Source: an uncultured Gemella sp. (GTDB taxonomy: Bacteria; Bacillota; Bacilli; Staphylococcales; Gemellaceae). Taken from it: 8,269 bases of DNA. Within the stretch, counting starts at the first letter, position 1; every line of letters starts with the position of its first letter. The position numbers were made by a program, and so were the translations under genes. Below are positions 1-8,269 of the stretch, piece after piece. The stretch covers positions 1-8,269 of the forward strand of contig CAMEOL010000038.1 of assembly GCA_945929765.1 (NCBI GenBank). Reading direction: 5' to 3'. The notes beneath the pieces are model-generated. The model saw only the letters and a list, made by a program, of their open reading frames with translations, made no database searches and was not told the DNA's origin.

Positions 1-458
1 TCTTAGCAATTGGTGATCTATAACTATTCTTCTTACCCATATATTATTATCTACACTCCATTCTAATAGAGTATTTGTTACTTCTGGATAACGAAGAGCT
101 ATATCTCCAATAATTCTATCAAAAATATCTATCGTATCCCACCAAGATTTTCTAAGAGCTAAACTTTTGATTTTTTCTAAATCTTTAGCCGTCAAAAATT
201 TCTGCATATGTTTTAAATAATATACTGCGGCATATTGTAATTCACGATAATCATTATCCCAACAAATATCTACAAATTCCCAATCAACTTCTTTTGTCTT
301 TTTTGCTTCTTTGAAGTATGGACTCCATAGTTGTTTTCTTATCGGTGCGGCTATACCGAGAAATTCAAACTGATCCCTTAAGTAAGCTTTCATTTGTAGT
401 GCACGTTCTTTATCACTATGTTGTTCAAAAACGTTGATTAATTCTTTTAAATTAACCA

Positions 459-459
<1 letters not shown>
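1..459 (-). CDS. AlkD-like DNA alkylation repair glycosylase (HEAT-repeat), C-terminus outside window
   Basis: This is a partial gene: 153 codons are present and the reading frame runs off base 1, whereas the family usually has about 210 to 240 residues. The translation resembles Bacillus cereus AlkD, an all-helical HEAT-like-repeat glycosylase that excises alkylated bases such as 3- and 7-methylpurines. Visible landmarks are the N-terminal MKAYLRDQFEFLGI segment (23-36), KSWWDTID (104-111) and IWVRR (140-144). From memory of B. cereus AlkD, W107, D111 and R144 line up with its DNA-contact and catalytic residues W109, D113 and R148, so the visible active site looks intact. The ATG is chosen because it fits the family's N-terminus and overlaps the pyrG stop codon (TAATG). 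The bases before it hold only a weak Shine-Dalgarno (a GGTAG stretch), so translation is probably coupled to pyrG. No separate promoter was seen. Family assignment is strong; substrate range is inferred. Confidence 0.88.
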
Positions 460-2155
<1,696 letters not shown>

Positions 2156-2162
2156 GTATATT

Positions 2163-2191
2163 ATTCTAGCATAAACAGTTGTTGTTTGCAA
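2163..2191 (-). promoter_or_regulatory. pyrG promoter (sigma-A, extended -10)
   Basis: Reading the minus strand, a -35 TTGCAA (2191-2186) is followed after exactly 17 bp by -10 TAGAAT (2168-2163), with TGC just before the -10 giving an extended -10 element. A transcript would start at the GGG at 2155-2153, eight bases after the -10. The -35 lies only 22 bp downstream of the permease stop codon. The position just ahead of a GGGC start and the attenuator makes this a confident prediction, though the start site is not measured. Confidence 0.85.
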
Positions 2192-2213
2192 ATAAAATCG
2201 ATACAATTAATAT

Positions 2214-3593
2214 TTATTTTTTGCTAATAAGCTTACTGTTGTTTTTTGAATATGTAAAGTAAACAATACTTCCTAAAACAAACCAAACTAAACATATTAA
2301 CCATGTCGTTGCAGTAACACTATATAATAATGCTAAGAATAAGACTATTGAAATTATAGGAATTAAAGGAACCGCAGGCACCTTGAAACCTCTTTTTGCT
2401 TCTGGATTAGATTTTCTAAATACTATAATTGCATAACTAACTATTGCAAATGAAATTATAGACGCTACATTAGCTAATTCTGCCAATTGACCTAATGGTA
2501 AAAAACCAGACAATAATGCAGTTAAAATACCTAATCCCCAAGTAAGTATACTAGGAATTTCTTTATTATTAACTTTAGTTAATTGCTTAGGTAGAAGTCC
2601 ATCTCTTGCCATTGTATAAGTTATTTTTACACTTGCATAAATAAACGATAACACACCTGCCATTAAACCTACTACTGCTCCTGCCGAAATCATACCGGCA
2701 ACTTTAGTTTGTCCTACTTCATTAAGAGCAAATGCTAAAGCATTTCCAATTCCTAATCTTTCGTAAGGTATCATCCCAGTAAGAACTAAACATACAATAA
2801 CATAAAATGCTGTACAAATTAAGATTGTAATAATAATTGCTCTCGGTAGTGATTTTTGTGGATTTATAGTTTCTTCTGCAGATGTAGAAATAGCATCAAA
2901 TCCTAAGTAAGCAAAAAACACTGTAGTAGCACCCAACATTACACCTTCTACTCCTGCAGGAGCGAAATTTGCTGTCCAATTAGTTGGTTCCACATAAAAT
3001 GCACCAACTACTACGAACAGAACTACTATACCTATTTTTACAGCTGCTAAAATATTGTTCGTAGTCTTACTACTTTTCGTTCCTTTTGATACTATAAATG
3101 TCATTAATAGAACTACACATAGGGCTGGTATATTACCATATCCACCATCAGCTGGAAGTTTTGTAAATTGCTCCGGAATATCTATCCCAAATCCAGATAA
3201 TAAAGATACAAAATATTTTGACCAACCATTAGCAACAGTTGCCGATGTTAAGACATATCCTCCAATTAATATCCAACCAATACTATGCGCTACAAATTCA
3301 CCCATTGATAAGTAAGTATATGTATAAGTACTACCACTAGAAGGTACAGCCGAAGCCATTTCTGCATAACATAACGCCGCTAAGCCGCACGCAATACCTG
3401 CTATTAAAAATGAAAAAATAACAGAAGGTCCTGCTTTTGATGAAGCAACTCCCGTAAGAACTAATATCCCTCCACCTACTATTGCTGCTATACCGAACAA
3501 TATTAAATCGATAGTATTCATAGTTGGTGTCACTGTTTTATTGCCACTTTCTTTCAAAATTGCCTCAATAGGCTTTTTTCTGAAAATACTCAT
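2214..3593 (-). CDS. APC superfamily amino-acid permease (CAT/YfnA-like)
   Basis: This is a 459-residue integral membrane protein with about twelve predicted hydrophobic helices, typical of the cationic amino-acid transporter (CAT) branch of the APC superfamily. Landmarks are the unwound helix 1 motif GIAAIVGGGILVLTG (34-48), the helix 2/3 region CYAEMASAVPSSGSTYTY (75-92), the helix 6 region FFAYLGFDAISTSAEE (226-241) followed by NPQKSLPRAI, and the helix 8 motif YTMARDGLLPK (326-336). The ATG follows AGAGGTG (3605-3599), a strong ribosome binding site. It has its own promoter and lies 247 bp downstream of alanine dehydrogenase on the same strand. Well-studied relatives include Geobacillus ApcT, a proton-coupled alanine transporter. 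With ald as neighbour, alanine is a reasonable substrate guess, but residues alone do not settle it. No terminator follows before the pyrG promoter. Confidence 0.9.
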   Translation of the reverse strand: MSIFRKKPIEAILKESGNKTVTPTMNTIDLILFGIAAIVGGGILVLTGVASSKAGPSVIFSFLIAGIACGLAALCYAEMASAVPSSGSTYTYTYLSMGEFVAHSIGWILIGGYVLTSATVANGWSKYFVSLLSGFGIDIPEQFTKLPADGGYGNIPALCVVLLMTFIVSKGTKSSKTTNNILAAVKIGIVVLFVVVGAFYVEPTNWTANFAPAGVEGVMLGATTVFFAYLGFDAISTSAEETINPQKSLPRAIIITILICTAFYVIVCLVLTGMIPYERLGIGNALAFALNEVGQTKVAGMISAGAVVGLMAGVLSFIYASVKITYTMARDGLLPKQLTKVNNKEIPSILTWGLGILTALLSGFLPLGQLAELANVASIISFAIVSYAIIVFRKSNPEAKRGFKVPAVPLIPIISIVLFLALLYSVTATTWLICLVWFVLGSIVYFTYSKNNSKLISKK

Positions 3594-3626
3594 AATTTCA
3601 CCTCTTTTAATTTTTTATATTATACA

Positions 3627-3655
3627 ATTATAATTAAATTATATTTTTTTGTAAA
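3627..3655 (-). promoter_or_regulatory. Permease promoter
   Basis: On the minus strand, TTTACA (3655-3650) and a consensus TATAAT (3632-3627) are separated by exactly 17 bp. A second TATAAT lies at 3624-3619 without a good partner. Transcription would start near 3620, leaving a leader of about 25 nt that holds only the ribosome binding site. The region is very AT-rich, so chance matches are likelier than usual, but the spacing and position are ideal. Confidence 0.65.
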
Positions 3656-3677
3656 ATAAAAAGGAGTTTTTCATTAA

Positions 3678-3729
3678 GGGAGCGACTCAAAATAATGATT
3701 TTTTTGAAATCAATTTGTTTAAGTCGCCC
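3678..3729. repeat. Imperfect 52-bp intergenic palindrome between ald and the permease gene
   Basis: The outer arms GCGACT (3682-3687) and AGTCGC (3722-3727) are flanked by GGG and CC and stand out as GC-rich in an AT-rich spacer. An inner stem TGATTT (3696-3701) pairs with AAATCA (3707-3712). A-rich and T-rich stretches between the two stems can pair partly. The layout of GC-rich tips with an AT-rich inner stem resembles the dispersed intergenic palindromes of staphylococci and relatives. No good U-tract follows directly on either strand, so a plain terminator is less likely, though it could weakly end ald transcripts. Whether it recurs in the genome cannot be seen from one window. Confidence 0.55.
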
Positions 3730-3818
3730 ACACAAAGTTTATTATATTTTACAAAACTTATACAAAATTAGATTCTAAAGAAATAAACTATTAAATCTAA
3801 ATAATTCTATATCTACTT

Positions 3819-3837
3819 ATATTATTTTGAATAATAT
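3819..3837. repeat. AT-only inverted repeat just after ald
   Basis: ATATTATT (3819-3826) and AATAATAT (3830-3837) form a perfect 8-bp stem with a 3-base loop, beginning four bases after the ald stop codon. The stem has no G-C pair and no U-run follows on the minus strand, so it is a poor terminator by itself. It may protect the mRNA 3' end or simply reflect AT richness. Confidence 0.35.
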
Positions 3838-3840
3838 CCT

Positions 3841-4956
3841 CTATATAGCTTCTTCTACTGGAACATAGTCATAACCTAAATCATCTGCTACCGCTTTTAA
3901 TGTAACTTTCCCATTTGCTACATTAACCCCTGGAATTAGTTCAGGATGACGAGCTAAAGATTCTTTAACACCTAATTTAGCAATTGTTCTTAAATATCTA
4001 TTTGTTGCATTACATAATGCATAAGAAGATGTTTTTGCAACAGCTCCTGGAATGTTTGCTACTGAATAGTGTAATACCCCATCTTCTACAAAAATAGGAT
4101 CTGAATGTGACGTAGGTCTATTTTCTGTATATTCTGTTGATCCTCCTTGGTCGATAGCCACATCAACAATAACACTACCTGGTTCCATAGTAGCAACCAT
4201 TTCTTTCGTAATAAGTTTTGGTGCTCTTGCTCCTGGAATTAAAACTGTGCTAATTACTAAGTCTGCATCTTTTACACTTTTTGCAATATTATATTTTGTT
4301 GAATATAGTGTCTCTACATCACGTCCAAAAATATGAGATAATTCTGTCAATCTATCTAGATTAACATCTAACATCGTTACTTTTGCTCCTAAACCTGCTG
4401 CGGCTGTTGCTGCGGCTGTCCCTGCAACCCCTGCTCCAACAACAACAACTTTTCCTACATCAACACCTGGAACTCCTTGTAGTAAAATTCCTTTTCCTCC
4501 ATTTACTTTAGAAAGGAATCTTGCTCCTTCTTGTAATGCCAATCTTCCGGCAACTTCACTCATAGGGCGTAACAATGGTAGTCCTCTTCCAACTTTAACA
4601 GTTTCGAATGCTATTCCAATTACTCCAGAATCTACCATTGCTTTTGTTAATTCTGGTTCTGCTGCTAAATGCAAGTAAGTGTATACTATCAAACCAGGTC
4701 TAAAATATTTATACTCTGATTTCAATGGTTCTTTAACTTTATAAATAATATCTGCTTTTGCCCACACTTCCTCTGCACTATCTAAAATAATTCCACCTAC
4801 AGCTTCATAGTCTTCATCTGTAATTCCAGAATTTATTCCTGCTCCTTTTTCTATATAAACTGTATGACCATCAAGAACTAATTCTTGAACAGCTCCTGGA
4901 ACAGCAGATACACGACTTTCGTTGTTTTTAATTTCTTTTGGTACTCCTATAATCAT
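3841..4956 (-). CDS. ald: Alanine dehydrogenase (NAD+)
   Basis: This enzyme oxidatively deaminates L-alanine to pyruvate and ammonium with NAD+, reversibly, and is usually a cytosolic hexamer. The 371-residue length matches the family. The start [20 protein letters not shown] carries substrate-binding R15. K75 sits in YKVKEPL and catalytic H96 in [16 protein letters not shown] spans 130-140. The Rossmann dinucleotide site GAGVAG is at 174-179, with acidic D197 after the second strand suiting NAD+. D269 in DVAIDQGG corresponds to the family's conserved catalytic aspartate (270 in mycobacterial Ald, from memory). The ATG follows AAGGAGATG (4970-4962). It has its own promoter with a candidate cre site, and the next gene downstream is an amino-acid permease, suggesting alanine use as a carbon or nitrogen source. 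Identification is secure. Confidence 0.97.
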   Translation of the reverse strand: MIIGVPKEIKNNESRVSAVPGAVQELVLDGHTVYIEKGAGINSGITDEDYEAVGGIILDSAEEVWAKADIIYKVKEPLKSEYKYFRPGLIVYTYLHLAAEPELTKAMVDSGVIGIAFETVKVGRGLPLLRPMSEVAGRLALQEGARFLSKVNGGKGILLQGVPGVDVGKVVVVGAGVAGTAAATAAAGLGAKVTMLDVNLDRLTELSHIFGRDVETLYSTKYNIAKSVKDADLVISTVLIPGARAPKLITKEMVATMEPGSVIVDVAIDQGGSTEYTENRPTSHSDPIFVEDGVLHYSVANIPGAVAKTSSYALCNATNRYLRTIAKLGVKESLARHPELIPGVNVANGKVTLKAVADDLGYDYVPVEEAI

Positions 4957-4990
4957 AATTACATCTCCTTAGTTTATTATTTACACCTTA

Positions 4991-5019
4991 ATAATAACAC
5001 ATACAAAAACCTTTAGCAA
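4991..5019 (-). promoter_or_regulatory. ald promoter (extended -10)
   Basis: Minus-strand TTGCTA (5019-5014) and TATTAT (4996-4991) are separated by 17 bp, and TGT immediately before the -10 supplies an extended -10. The transcript would begin near 4984, giving a leader of about 28 nt that holds the AAGGAG ribosome binding site. Position and spacing make it the likely main ald promoter. Confidence 0.75.
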
Positions 5020-5029
5020 CCGTTTTCTT
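5014..5029. promoter_or_regulatory. Candidate CcpA-binding cre site over the ald -35
   Basis: The plus-strand 16-mer TAGCAACCGTTTTCTT matches the Bacillus cre consensus WTGNAANCGNWNNCWW at every defined position except the second, where A replaces T. It contains the central CG and fully overlaps the -35 hexamer, a place where bound CcpA would block RNA polymerase. This would put ald under glucose repression. CcpA itself is outside the window, and the call rests on one consensus match. Confidence 0.55.
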
Positions 5030-5508
5030 TGTTGAAATAATTAGTGAAAATGACTTTCAAGAAAAATATTTACAACAACTGTATTGTATTATAACTGTAG
5101 ATCTGTATTATATATTTTTGTCATTTCATCATTACCGAAATATATCATTTAATAGTAGTTAAAAATTGTAAACTTTATAATTATAAAATATACAAAAATA
5201 TGTGAAAATTTTTATGTGAAAAAATTATTCTTATTTTTTCTATCTTTTTTTCTGCATAAATATACATTAGTAGTTATTAATTTACATTTTTTAAAAAAAT
5301 ATGAAATTTTGTAACAAAAAGATCAATTTATAACTTTTTTTCTTCTTATCTTTTTTAGTTTCCTACTTAAAATTAAATTATTTAAAGAAAACTGTAATCA
5401 TACAAATAAATGTGACCAAAACTGTTTTTTTAAAAAAATTATAACAGTTCAGAAAAAATTTTTTTCGAATTGAAAACAAATAATATATTTGAAAAATATC
5501 ACATAAAT

Positions 5509-5607
5509 AATAGAGTAACTAAATGAGGAAAACTTCTATTTAAGTAACCCATATAATACGGTACTTTTGTAAGTTTTAGCTTATCCTATAATTTTAGTTA
5601 CTCTATT
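5509..5607. repeat. 99-bp nested palindrome downstream of pepA
   Basis: Perfect 15-bp arms AATAGAGTAACTAAA (5509-5523) and TTTAGTTACTCTATT (5593-5607) enclose 69 bp. Inside is a second stem AAAACTT (5529-5535) with AAGTTTT (5571-5577). Inside that, AAGTAACC (5542-5549) pairs with GGTACTT (5560-5566) around one bulged A, closing a 10-base loop. The whole element folds into one long interrupted hairpin on either strand. It starts 23 bp after the pepA stop codon. On the plus strand a T-rich tract (TTATTTTTGTT) follows the outer arm; on the minus strand the tract is weaker. It could be the end of the pepA transcript, a structured small RNA, or a miniature inverted-repeat element. No clear target duplication flanks it. 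Confidence 0.65.
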
Positions 5608-5630
5608 TATTTTTGTTAATATATTTTCTA

Positions 5631-7037
5631 CTAAGAATTTTTTATTAATTTATATAATGTTTGAACATGAATTCCTGTTGCTCCAGAAGGTAAATATTTT
5701 TCTGGTTTTGATAAATAAGCAGTTCCTGCAATATCCAAATGAATCCACGGTATGTTTTTATCAGCTAAAAAGTTTTCTATAAATAATCCTGCTGTAATCA
5801 TTCCACCATAACGGCCACCTGTATTTTTTATATCAGCTACTTTAGATTTGTTTAACGCTCTGTAGCTATTGTCTACTGGCATTTGCCAAATTCTCTCCCC
5901 TGCTAATTTGGCTGCTTCTTTTAGTTGATCAAAAAATTGTTGATTATTTGTTATTGAACCAGTATAATATTCTCCTAAAGATACTACACAAGCACCAGTT
6001 AGTGTAGCTACATCTATTAATTTAGTAACTTTTAATTCTTTGGTAATATAGTATACAGAGTCAGCTAGCGTTATACGTCCTTCTGCGTCAGTGTTATCTA
6101 CTTCTATAGTTTTCCCTGATAATGAGTATATTACATCTCCTGGTTTATACGCCGCTCCTCCTACCATATTTTCACATGCTGCTACAACAGCTACAACATT
6201 CGCTTTAACTTGACGTTGCGCTATTAAATGAATCGCTCCTATAACTGTAGCAGCTCCTCCCATATCACAATTCATAGTATCCATGCTAGTCGATGGTTTT
6301 AGAGAATATCCTCCAGTGTCATAAGTAACACCTTTCCCTACTAAACCGATAACTTCCTCTGATTCTGGATTATTCATATATTTCATTACTATTAATCTAG
6401 GTTTTTTGACAGATGCTCTACCTACTGTTAAAAATGCATTTAAGCCCATTTCTTCACATTGTTTTTCGTCATAGATAGTTACATCTACTCCTACAGGCTC
6501 TAATTTATCTTTAGCTTCATTAGCTAAAGTTTCCGGATACAAATGTTCTGCTCTCTCGTTTACTAGATCACGTGCGAAATAAACAGATCTCATTATATCT
6601 TCTGCCTCCGCTACAGCATCTAGAAATTCTTCTTCAGAAAAATCTCCATTTATATGAACTACTAATTCTGGCTTTTCTTTTCTATCAGATTTATATTTAT
6701 CAAAAGTGTATAAACCATGGAATAAACCTTCTATAGCTGCTGTAATTTCTTCTTTATTTAAATTCAATGTAAACTCAAATTCTTTATTAGCAACTAATTT
6801 TTTCGCTACTTTAAAATATACCTCTCTTATTATATCTAAATCGAAGTATTCTTTTTCACCTAAACCTACTAACACTTCTTTCTGTCTATCATATGGTAAG
6901 TAGCTATAAACTTCTCCTAATTTCGCTGAAAATAAGTTTTTCTCGCTTACGTAATCAAACAATTCCGATTGTTCTTTTTCTCCTTCAAAAAAACTCTTTA
7001 CTTTAACTCCACCATTACTGTTATATTTAAATTTCAT
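5631..7037 (-). CDS. pepA: Leucyl aminopeptidase, M17 family
   Basis: This is a cytosolic two-metal aminopeptidase that removes N-terminal residues, often leucine, from peptides; family members are hexamers. The protein has 468 residues, near the usual 480 to 500. The less conserved N-terminal domain covers about 1-150. The catalytic domain holds GLVGKGVTYDTGGYSLKPS (231-249), DMGGAA (258-263) and the family signature NTDAEGRITL (315-324). By alignment with E. coli PepA, K235, D240, D258, D317 and E319 are the metal ligands and K247 and R321 the catalytic residues; all are present, so it should be active. The ATG follows AGAGGTG (7049-7043). It lies 22 bp after the CgoX-like gene with no promoter between, so they probably share a transcript. 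The gene name follows the family; the exact substrate preference is not visible. Confidence 0.95.
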   Translation of the reverse strand: MKFKYNSNGGVKVKSFFEGEKEQSELFDYVSEKNLFSAKLGEVYSYLPYDRQKEVLVGLGEKEYFDLDIIREVYFKVAKKLVANKEFEFTLNLNKEEITAAIEGLFHGLYTFDKYKSDRKEKPELVVHINGDFSEEEFLDAVAEAEDIMRSVYFARDLVNERAEHLYPETLANEAKDKLEPVGVDVTIYDEKQCEEMGLNAFLTVGRASVKKPRLIVMKYMNNPESEEVIGLVGKGVTYDTGGYSLKPSTSMDTMNCDMGGAATVIGAIHLIAQRQVKANVVAVVAACENMVGGAAYKPGDVIYSLSGKTIEVDNTDAEGRITLADSVYYITKELKVTKLIDVATLTGACVVSLGEYYTGSITNNQQFFDQLKEAAKLAGERIWQMPVDNSYRALNKSKVADIKNTGGRYGGMITAGLFIENFLADKNIPWIHLDIAGTAYLSKPEKYLPSGATGIHVQTLYKLIKNS

Positions 7038-7059
7038 ATTTTCACCTCTGTTATTTTAT

Positions 7060-8269
7060 TTATTTTATTTTTTCTATTATACTTCTCGCAACCTCACGAG
7101 ATTCAAAGATCGTTTGATCTAAATTAATTGCTTTTTTAGAATTTCCAATTAAATATAAGTTTTCGTATGTTGCAGATAGATACTCACCAACTTCGTGAAT
7201 ATATTTGCTATATTTTGTATCTGCATAGACATAATTATTTTCAGCTCTAGTAACATATATACGATCATAATCTATCTTACCATGAATATCATCTAATTCA
7301 TTTAAAATGATATCAGTAATTTCATCATCTGATTTCGTTAATAATTTCTTTACTATTTCTTGCCTGTTTATATATACTCGCAACATATGAATATTTTTCG
7401 CTCTAATATCAACCCACTTATTACTTACATATTCTATTGACGTAATATTTTTATTAAGTTCAGCATCTAATATTAGATCTCCTAAATCAGGATTTATTTG
7501 CAACTCCTCTTTATCACATATTAATGTAACTACAATATTCGATACAAATTTTATGTCTTTATAATATCTTTGTAGTCTGCGATCACTCTGAAACCATGGC
7601 AAAAATTCCATATGCTTAACAGCTACTATTACGTAATCATAAATATACTTTTTATTCCCTACATATACTGCATAACGGTTTCCTTGTTTCTCAATTTTGC
7701 TAACTTCGCTATTAAAATTTACAAATACTCTATTACTAAAGTAAGATTCTAGATTTTCCAAAAATGAGCGTAAAGTAAATTTTAATCGATACGTTTCTCC
7801 AAACATTATATCGTCTGTTTTTTTGTTATTATACATATCTCTAACAACATTTTTTACATCTGAGTTTTGGATAGCTGCAAATGCAAGATCTGACATTAAT
7901 AATGAGAAACTTTGTCGCGAAATATCACTCCCAAAATAATTAGTTAATAAGGGTTCTATTACTTTCTTATAGACATTGTCATTAACTTTATTTAAAAAGA
8001 AATCTTCTACTGTAAGAGTGTTAATATTGTATAAAGTTGAATTTTTATATAATTTATTCATTATAGAAAATTTTTCCCGTAAAGTGAAAATATCACTATA
8101 TATTAATTCACTTTTATCTAACGGATAACCAAAAAGCATTTTTTCGGGAAAATTTTTAATACCTTCGTTTGTATACAAAAATTTTTTTGTATCTTTACTT
8201 TTTATTAAATACCTATACAATCCAAGCTCTAGCATTAACTGAAATAACAAGCCATTCCCGCTAATAGAA
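7060..8269 (-). CDS. CgoX/HemY-like FAD-dependent porphyrinogen oxidase, diverged, N-terminus outside window
   Basis: The frame is open to the window edge, so the N-terminus with the expected FAD Rossmann GxGxxG motif is missing; about 402 residues are visible. Segments recall HemY/CgoX: NGLLFQLMLELGLYRYL near the start (the family's helix ending in ELGL), VIEPLLTNYFGSDISRQSFSLL (the family's EPLLxGIYAGD stretch), ETYRLKFTLRSFLENLESYF (the GGL..L...L stretch), ITSIEYVSNKW...MLRVYINR (compare TACTWTSKKWP..LLRCYVG), and a final LYLIGNS...REVARSI. The usual C-terminal VGIPDCI motif is replaced by INLDQTI, and the usual tryptophan and PQY after VTR are absent. Established members oxidise coproporphyrinogen or protoporphyrinogen in haem synthesis. 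Because of the divergence this one may act on another substrate. Other amine-oxidase-fold enzymes remain possible. It ends 22 bp before pepA. Confidence 0.7.
   Translation of the reverse strand, partial: SISGNGLLFQLMLELGLYRYLIKSKDTKKFLYTNEGIKNFPEKMLFGYPLDKSELIYSDIFTLREKFSIMNKLYKNSTLYNINTLTVEDFFLNKVNDNVYKKVIEPLLTNYFGSDISRQSFSLLMSDLAFAAIQNSDVKNVVRDMYNNKKTDDIMFGETYRLKFTLRSFLENLESYFSNRVFVNFNSEVSKIEKQGNRYAVYVGNKKYIYDYVIVAVKHMEFLPWFQSDRRLQRYYKDIKFVSNIVVTLICDKEELQINPDLGDLILDAELNKNITSIEYVSNKWVDIRAKNIHMLRVYINRQEIVKKLLTKSDDEITDIILNELDDIHGKIDYDRIYVTRAENNYVYADTKYSKYIHEVGEYLSATYENLYLIGNSKKAINLDQTIFESREVARSIIEKIK

Larger units (their letters stand above)
4957..5630. other. 674-bp gene-free, very AT-rich region between pepA and ald
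   Basis: No open reading frame with a credible start and ribosome binding site was found on either strand; ATG codons are followed within a few codons by stops. The ald end holds the promoter, cre candidate and a few short repeats (near 5045-5059 and 5079-5112). The pepA end holds the long palindrome 5509-5607. The middle (about 5113-5500) is mostly A and T runs, with an inverted repeat AACTGT/ACAGTT (5420-5449) around a T-run/A-run, and CAAATA/TATTTG near 5478-5492. These look incidental to composition. A small RNA cannot be excluded by eye. Confidence 0.6.

Noticed and set aside
3619..3624. Second TATAAT in front of the permease gene as the main -10
   Set aside because: The TATAAT at 3632-3627 has a TTTACA partner at exactly 17 bp; the second one lacks a partner and a proper TGn extension.
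5437..5445. TGTTATAAT on the minus strand as an extra upstream promoter for ald
   Set aside because: No acceptable -35 lies 16 to 18 bp upstream, and it is over 400 bp from ald, which has a much better promoter close by.
5420..5449. AACTGT/ACAGTT inverted repeat with a T-run and A-run inside, as a terminator
   Set aside because: The stem closes with few G-C pairs, the inner part is a plain T-run against an A-run, and no U tract directly follows on either strand. It is probably a by-product of the AT-rich composition.
5509..5607. Insertion sequence or CRISPR repeat
   Set aside because: There is no transposase frame, no flanking target duplication, and only a single inverted pair rather than regularly spaced direct repeats.
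8248..8250. TTG codon as the start of the CgoX-like protein
   Set aside because: The frame stays open upstream to the window edge, and the residues before it (SISGNG) continue the family pattern, so this is an internal leucine in a truncated gene, not a start.

Overview
The window looks like a chromosomal segment of a low-GC Gram-positive bacterium of the class Bacilli. The evidence is an AT-rich base composition (roughly one third GC by eye, not computed), strong AGGAG/GAGGTG ribosome binding sites, sigma-A type promoters with 17-bp spacers, and Bacilli-type CTP synthase, alanine dehydrogenase and leucyl aminopeptidase. A Gemella- or Staphylococcaceae-like organism fits best, but this is an impression from protein style and AT content, not a search result. 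All recognisable genes lie on the minus strand, so transcription runs from high to low coordinates.

Layout in transcription order. (1) 8269-7060: the C-terminal ~400 residues of a FAD-dependent oxidase of the CgoX/HemY (coproporphyrinogen/protoporphyrinogen oxidase) family, cut by the window edge and diverged in its C-terminal motif. (2) 7037-5631: an M17 leucyl aminopeptidase (pepA), 22 bp downstream and probably in the same operon. (3) 5630-4957: 674 bp without a gene, very AT-rich. It holds a ~99-bp nested palindrome just after pepA and, at its other end, the alanine dehydrogenase promoter with a good candidate CcpA (cre) site over the -35. (4) 4956-3841: alanine dehydrogenase (ald). (5) 3840-3594: an intergenic stretch with an imperfect 52-bp palindrome and a clear promoter for the next gene. 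(6) 3593-2214: a 12-helix APC/CAT-family amino-acid permease. (7) 2213-2064: the pyrG promoter and a leader that has the parts of the GGGC-start, C-tract attenuator known from Bacillus subtilis pyrG. (8) 2063-459: CTP synthase (pyrG). (9) 459-1: an AlkD-like DNA glycosylase whose start codon overlaps the pyrG stop codon; its C-terminus is cut by the window edge.

Functionally, ald and the permease plausibly form an amino-acid (perhaps alanine) uptake and deamination pair yielding pyruvate and ammonium, with ald probably under carbon catabolite control. pyrG appears to be autoregulated by CTP through reiterative transcription, and alkD is probably translated by coupling to pyrG. These are ordinary housekeeping and metabolic genes. 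No mobile element, CRISPR array, tRNA or rRNA was seen. The items most worth a second look are non-coding (the pyrG leader, the two intergenic palindromes and the ald control region), plus the diverged CgoX-like protein.
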